A stretch of DNA of 41,600 nucleotides. Source: an uncultured Clostridia bacterium (GTDB taxonomy: Bacteria; Bacillota; Clostridia; Oscillospirales; Ruminococcaceae). Positions 40,958 through 41,600 of this stretch are shown piece by piece. The notes below the pieces were generated by a model, which was not told the DNA's origin, ran no database searches, and saw only the letters and a list, made by a program, of their open reading frames with translations. The first letter of the stretch is position 1. Each line of letters starts with the position of its first letter. The translations under genes and the position numbers were made by a program. The stretch is from NCBI GenBank assembly GCA_938014915.1, contig CALLQQ010000083.1:1-41600 (forward strand), written 5' to 3'.

Positions 40958-41308
40958 TTAAGCTTTGTCATCGTGAACAGTTTCATTACTTGCAATTGCC
41001 CAGCGCTTAATGCGGATTTTGCTACGGTCATTAGCTGTTTCAAGAACAATGGTGTCCTCTTTTATGCTAACAACGATTCCGACAATTCCACCAGTTGTGA
41101 CGATTTCATCGCCAACTTCTAGGCTATTTTGCATTTGCTGCGTTTGTTTCTCCCTCTTTTTTTGCGGTCTAATCAAAAAGAAATAGAACACCGCCACCAT
41201 TAAAGCAAGAGGAATTATTAAACTAGCTAATTGCGCACCTAGTCCAGGGACTTCGGCAGCATCAGCATTAGCCGCTGCGATTGTAACAAACATAGATAAT
41301 TGTGACAT
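40958..41308 (-). CDS. yajC: Preprotein translocase subunit YajC
   Basis: Accessory membrane subunit of the Sec-YidC-SecDF machinery. Seen: 116 residues. The single helix (LASLIIPLALMVAVFYFFLI) is followed directly by the family hallmark RPQKKREKQ, then the cytosolic beta-domain (LEVGDEIVTTGGIVGIVVSI and IVLETANDRSKIRIKRWAI). An extra alanine-rich stretch lies before the helix. Start: ATG 41308 with GGAGGTG 8 nt before; the frame is open upstream to 41353 without a site. Confidence 0.95.
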   Translation of the reverse strand: MSQLSMFVTIAAANADAAEVPGLGAQLASLIIPLALMVAVFYFFLIRPQKKREKQTQQMQNSLEVGDEIVTTGGIVGIVVSIKEDTIVLETANDRSKIRIKRWAIASNETVHDDKA

Positions 41309-41352
41309 TAACTTGCACCTCCAATAAAGATATATCAAATGATACTCATTCA

Positions 41353-41381
41353 ATTATAACCGCCATTATGCGAATATGCAA
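41353..41381 (-). promoter_or_regulatory. Promoter of yajC
   Basis: TTGCAT (41381-41376), 17-bp spacer, TATAAT (41358-41353). Confidence 0.78.
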
Positions 41382-41423
41382 GCTTCTTCATGAATTATTT
41401 CCATGTCTTAACTAAATGTTTCC

Positions 41424-41600
41424 TTATTCGGTCGTTTCCTCTGCGTCCCTCGACGCTACCGAATAGCTCTCGGGCGGGAGTGCCGCCATCGTGCTTGCGG
41501 CTGCCGAATTGGTCGAAGTATCGGGCTTAGACGGTAATGTGCTGCGATTGAAGTAATCCTCGATACCCTTGACGATTGCATTAGCAACACCATTTTGGTG
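41424..41600 (-). CDS. C-terminal end of a probable N-acetylmuramoyl-L-alanine amidase, partial
   Basis: Peptidoglycan-cleaving zinc amidase, judged only from its tail. Seen: 58 residues entering from the right edge, read in one frame to TAA at 41426-41424. The piece begins NGVANAIVKGIEDYF, the helix that closes Amidase_3 domains, then a Ser/Thr/Ala/Pro-rich tail ending RDAEETTE. The start and catalytic residues are outside the window, so the family call is tentative. Confidence 0.6.
   Translation of the reverse strand, partial: HQNGVANAIVKGIEDYFNRSTLPSKPDTSTNSAAASTMAALPPESYSVASRDAEETTE

Noticed and set aside
1..41600. tRNA or rRNA genes, insertion sequences, prophage
   Set aside because: No cloverleaf-type sequences, rRNA-like stretches, transposase or phage structural genes were recognised by eye; a covariance-model scan would be needed to be certain for small RNAs.

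Overview
The window is a compact, low-GC, largely operon-organised chromosomal segment from a Gram-positive anaerobe of the class Clostridia. The evidence is two T-box leaders, textbook sigma-A promoters with 17-bp spacers, strong GGAGG-type ribosome sites, a CsoR copper repressor, a CwlD-type amidase, FakA/Asp23 genes and, most diagnostic, the SCIFF ranthipeptide pair next to yajC. Several starts are TTG or GTG. A single-domain cellulase lipoprotein fits a plant-fibre or gut habitat, but that is inference. I see no rRNA, tRNA, CRISPR array, insertion sequence or prophage.

Layout. 1-3576 (-): an Ile-specifier T-box controls ilvB-ilvN-cimA (cimA runs off the left edge), the citramalate route to isoleucine. 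3595-4525 (+): tyrA with its own promoter. 4692-6791 (+): a three-gene set of unknown function (DUF5685-like protein, J-domain protein with a cysteine-rich tail, small membrane protein). 6842-7558 (-): VTT/DedA-like membrane protein. 7660-9513 (+): leuA behind a Leu-specifier T-box. 9600-10653 (+): DnaC/DnaI-like helicase loader. 10689-13027: Y-family polymerase dinB (-), facing an XRE repressor plus ImmA/IrrE metallopeptidase pair (+) across a control region with two similar palindromes. 13049-15303 (+): lipid kinase and GH5 cellulase. 15362-17991 (-): copA-csoR behind a CsoR-type operator. 18079-20609 (-): polar amino-acid ABC importer. 20678-22036 (-): APC permease. 22207-27604 (-): acidic membrane protein, then rsmE, recG, fakA and asp23. 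27676-28296 (-): maf. 28318-30580 (-): MacB-like permease and HlyD-like adaptor without an ATPase. 30681-30860 (+): small cysteine protein. 30922-33656 (-): radA, cwlD and a membrane protein. 33753-33971 (+): small basic protein. 33968-37370 (-): pcrA and a prohibitin-family protein. 37447-38771 (-): htrA. 38799-41381 (-): SCIFF maturase, SCIFF peptide, TIGR04086-like membrane protein and yajC. 41424-41600 (-): tail of a probable cell-wall amidase.

How the parts fit. The two T-boxes separate the two related DRE-TIM synthases by end product: AUC (Ile) in front of ilvBN-cimA and CUC (Leu) in front of leuA. The system most worth testing is the dinB/XRE/ImmA cluster, which has the architecture of a protease-controlled (DdrO/IrrE-like), LexA-independent damage response. 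The SCIFF locus is a known ranthipeptide system. The short precursor gene at 40292-40429 is easily missed and was found by direct translation.
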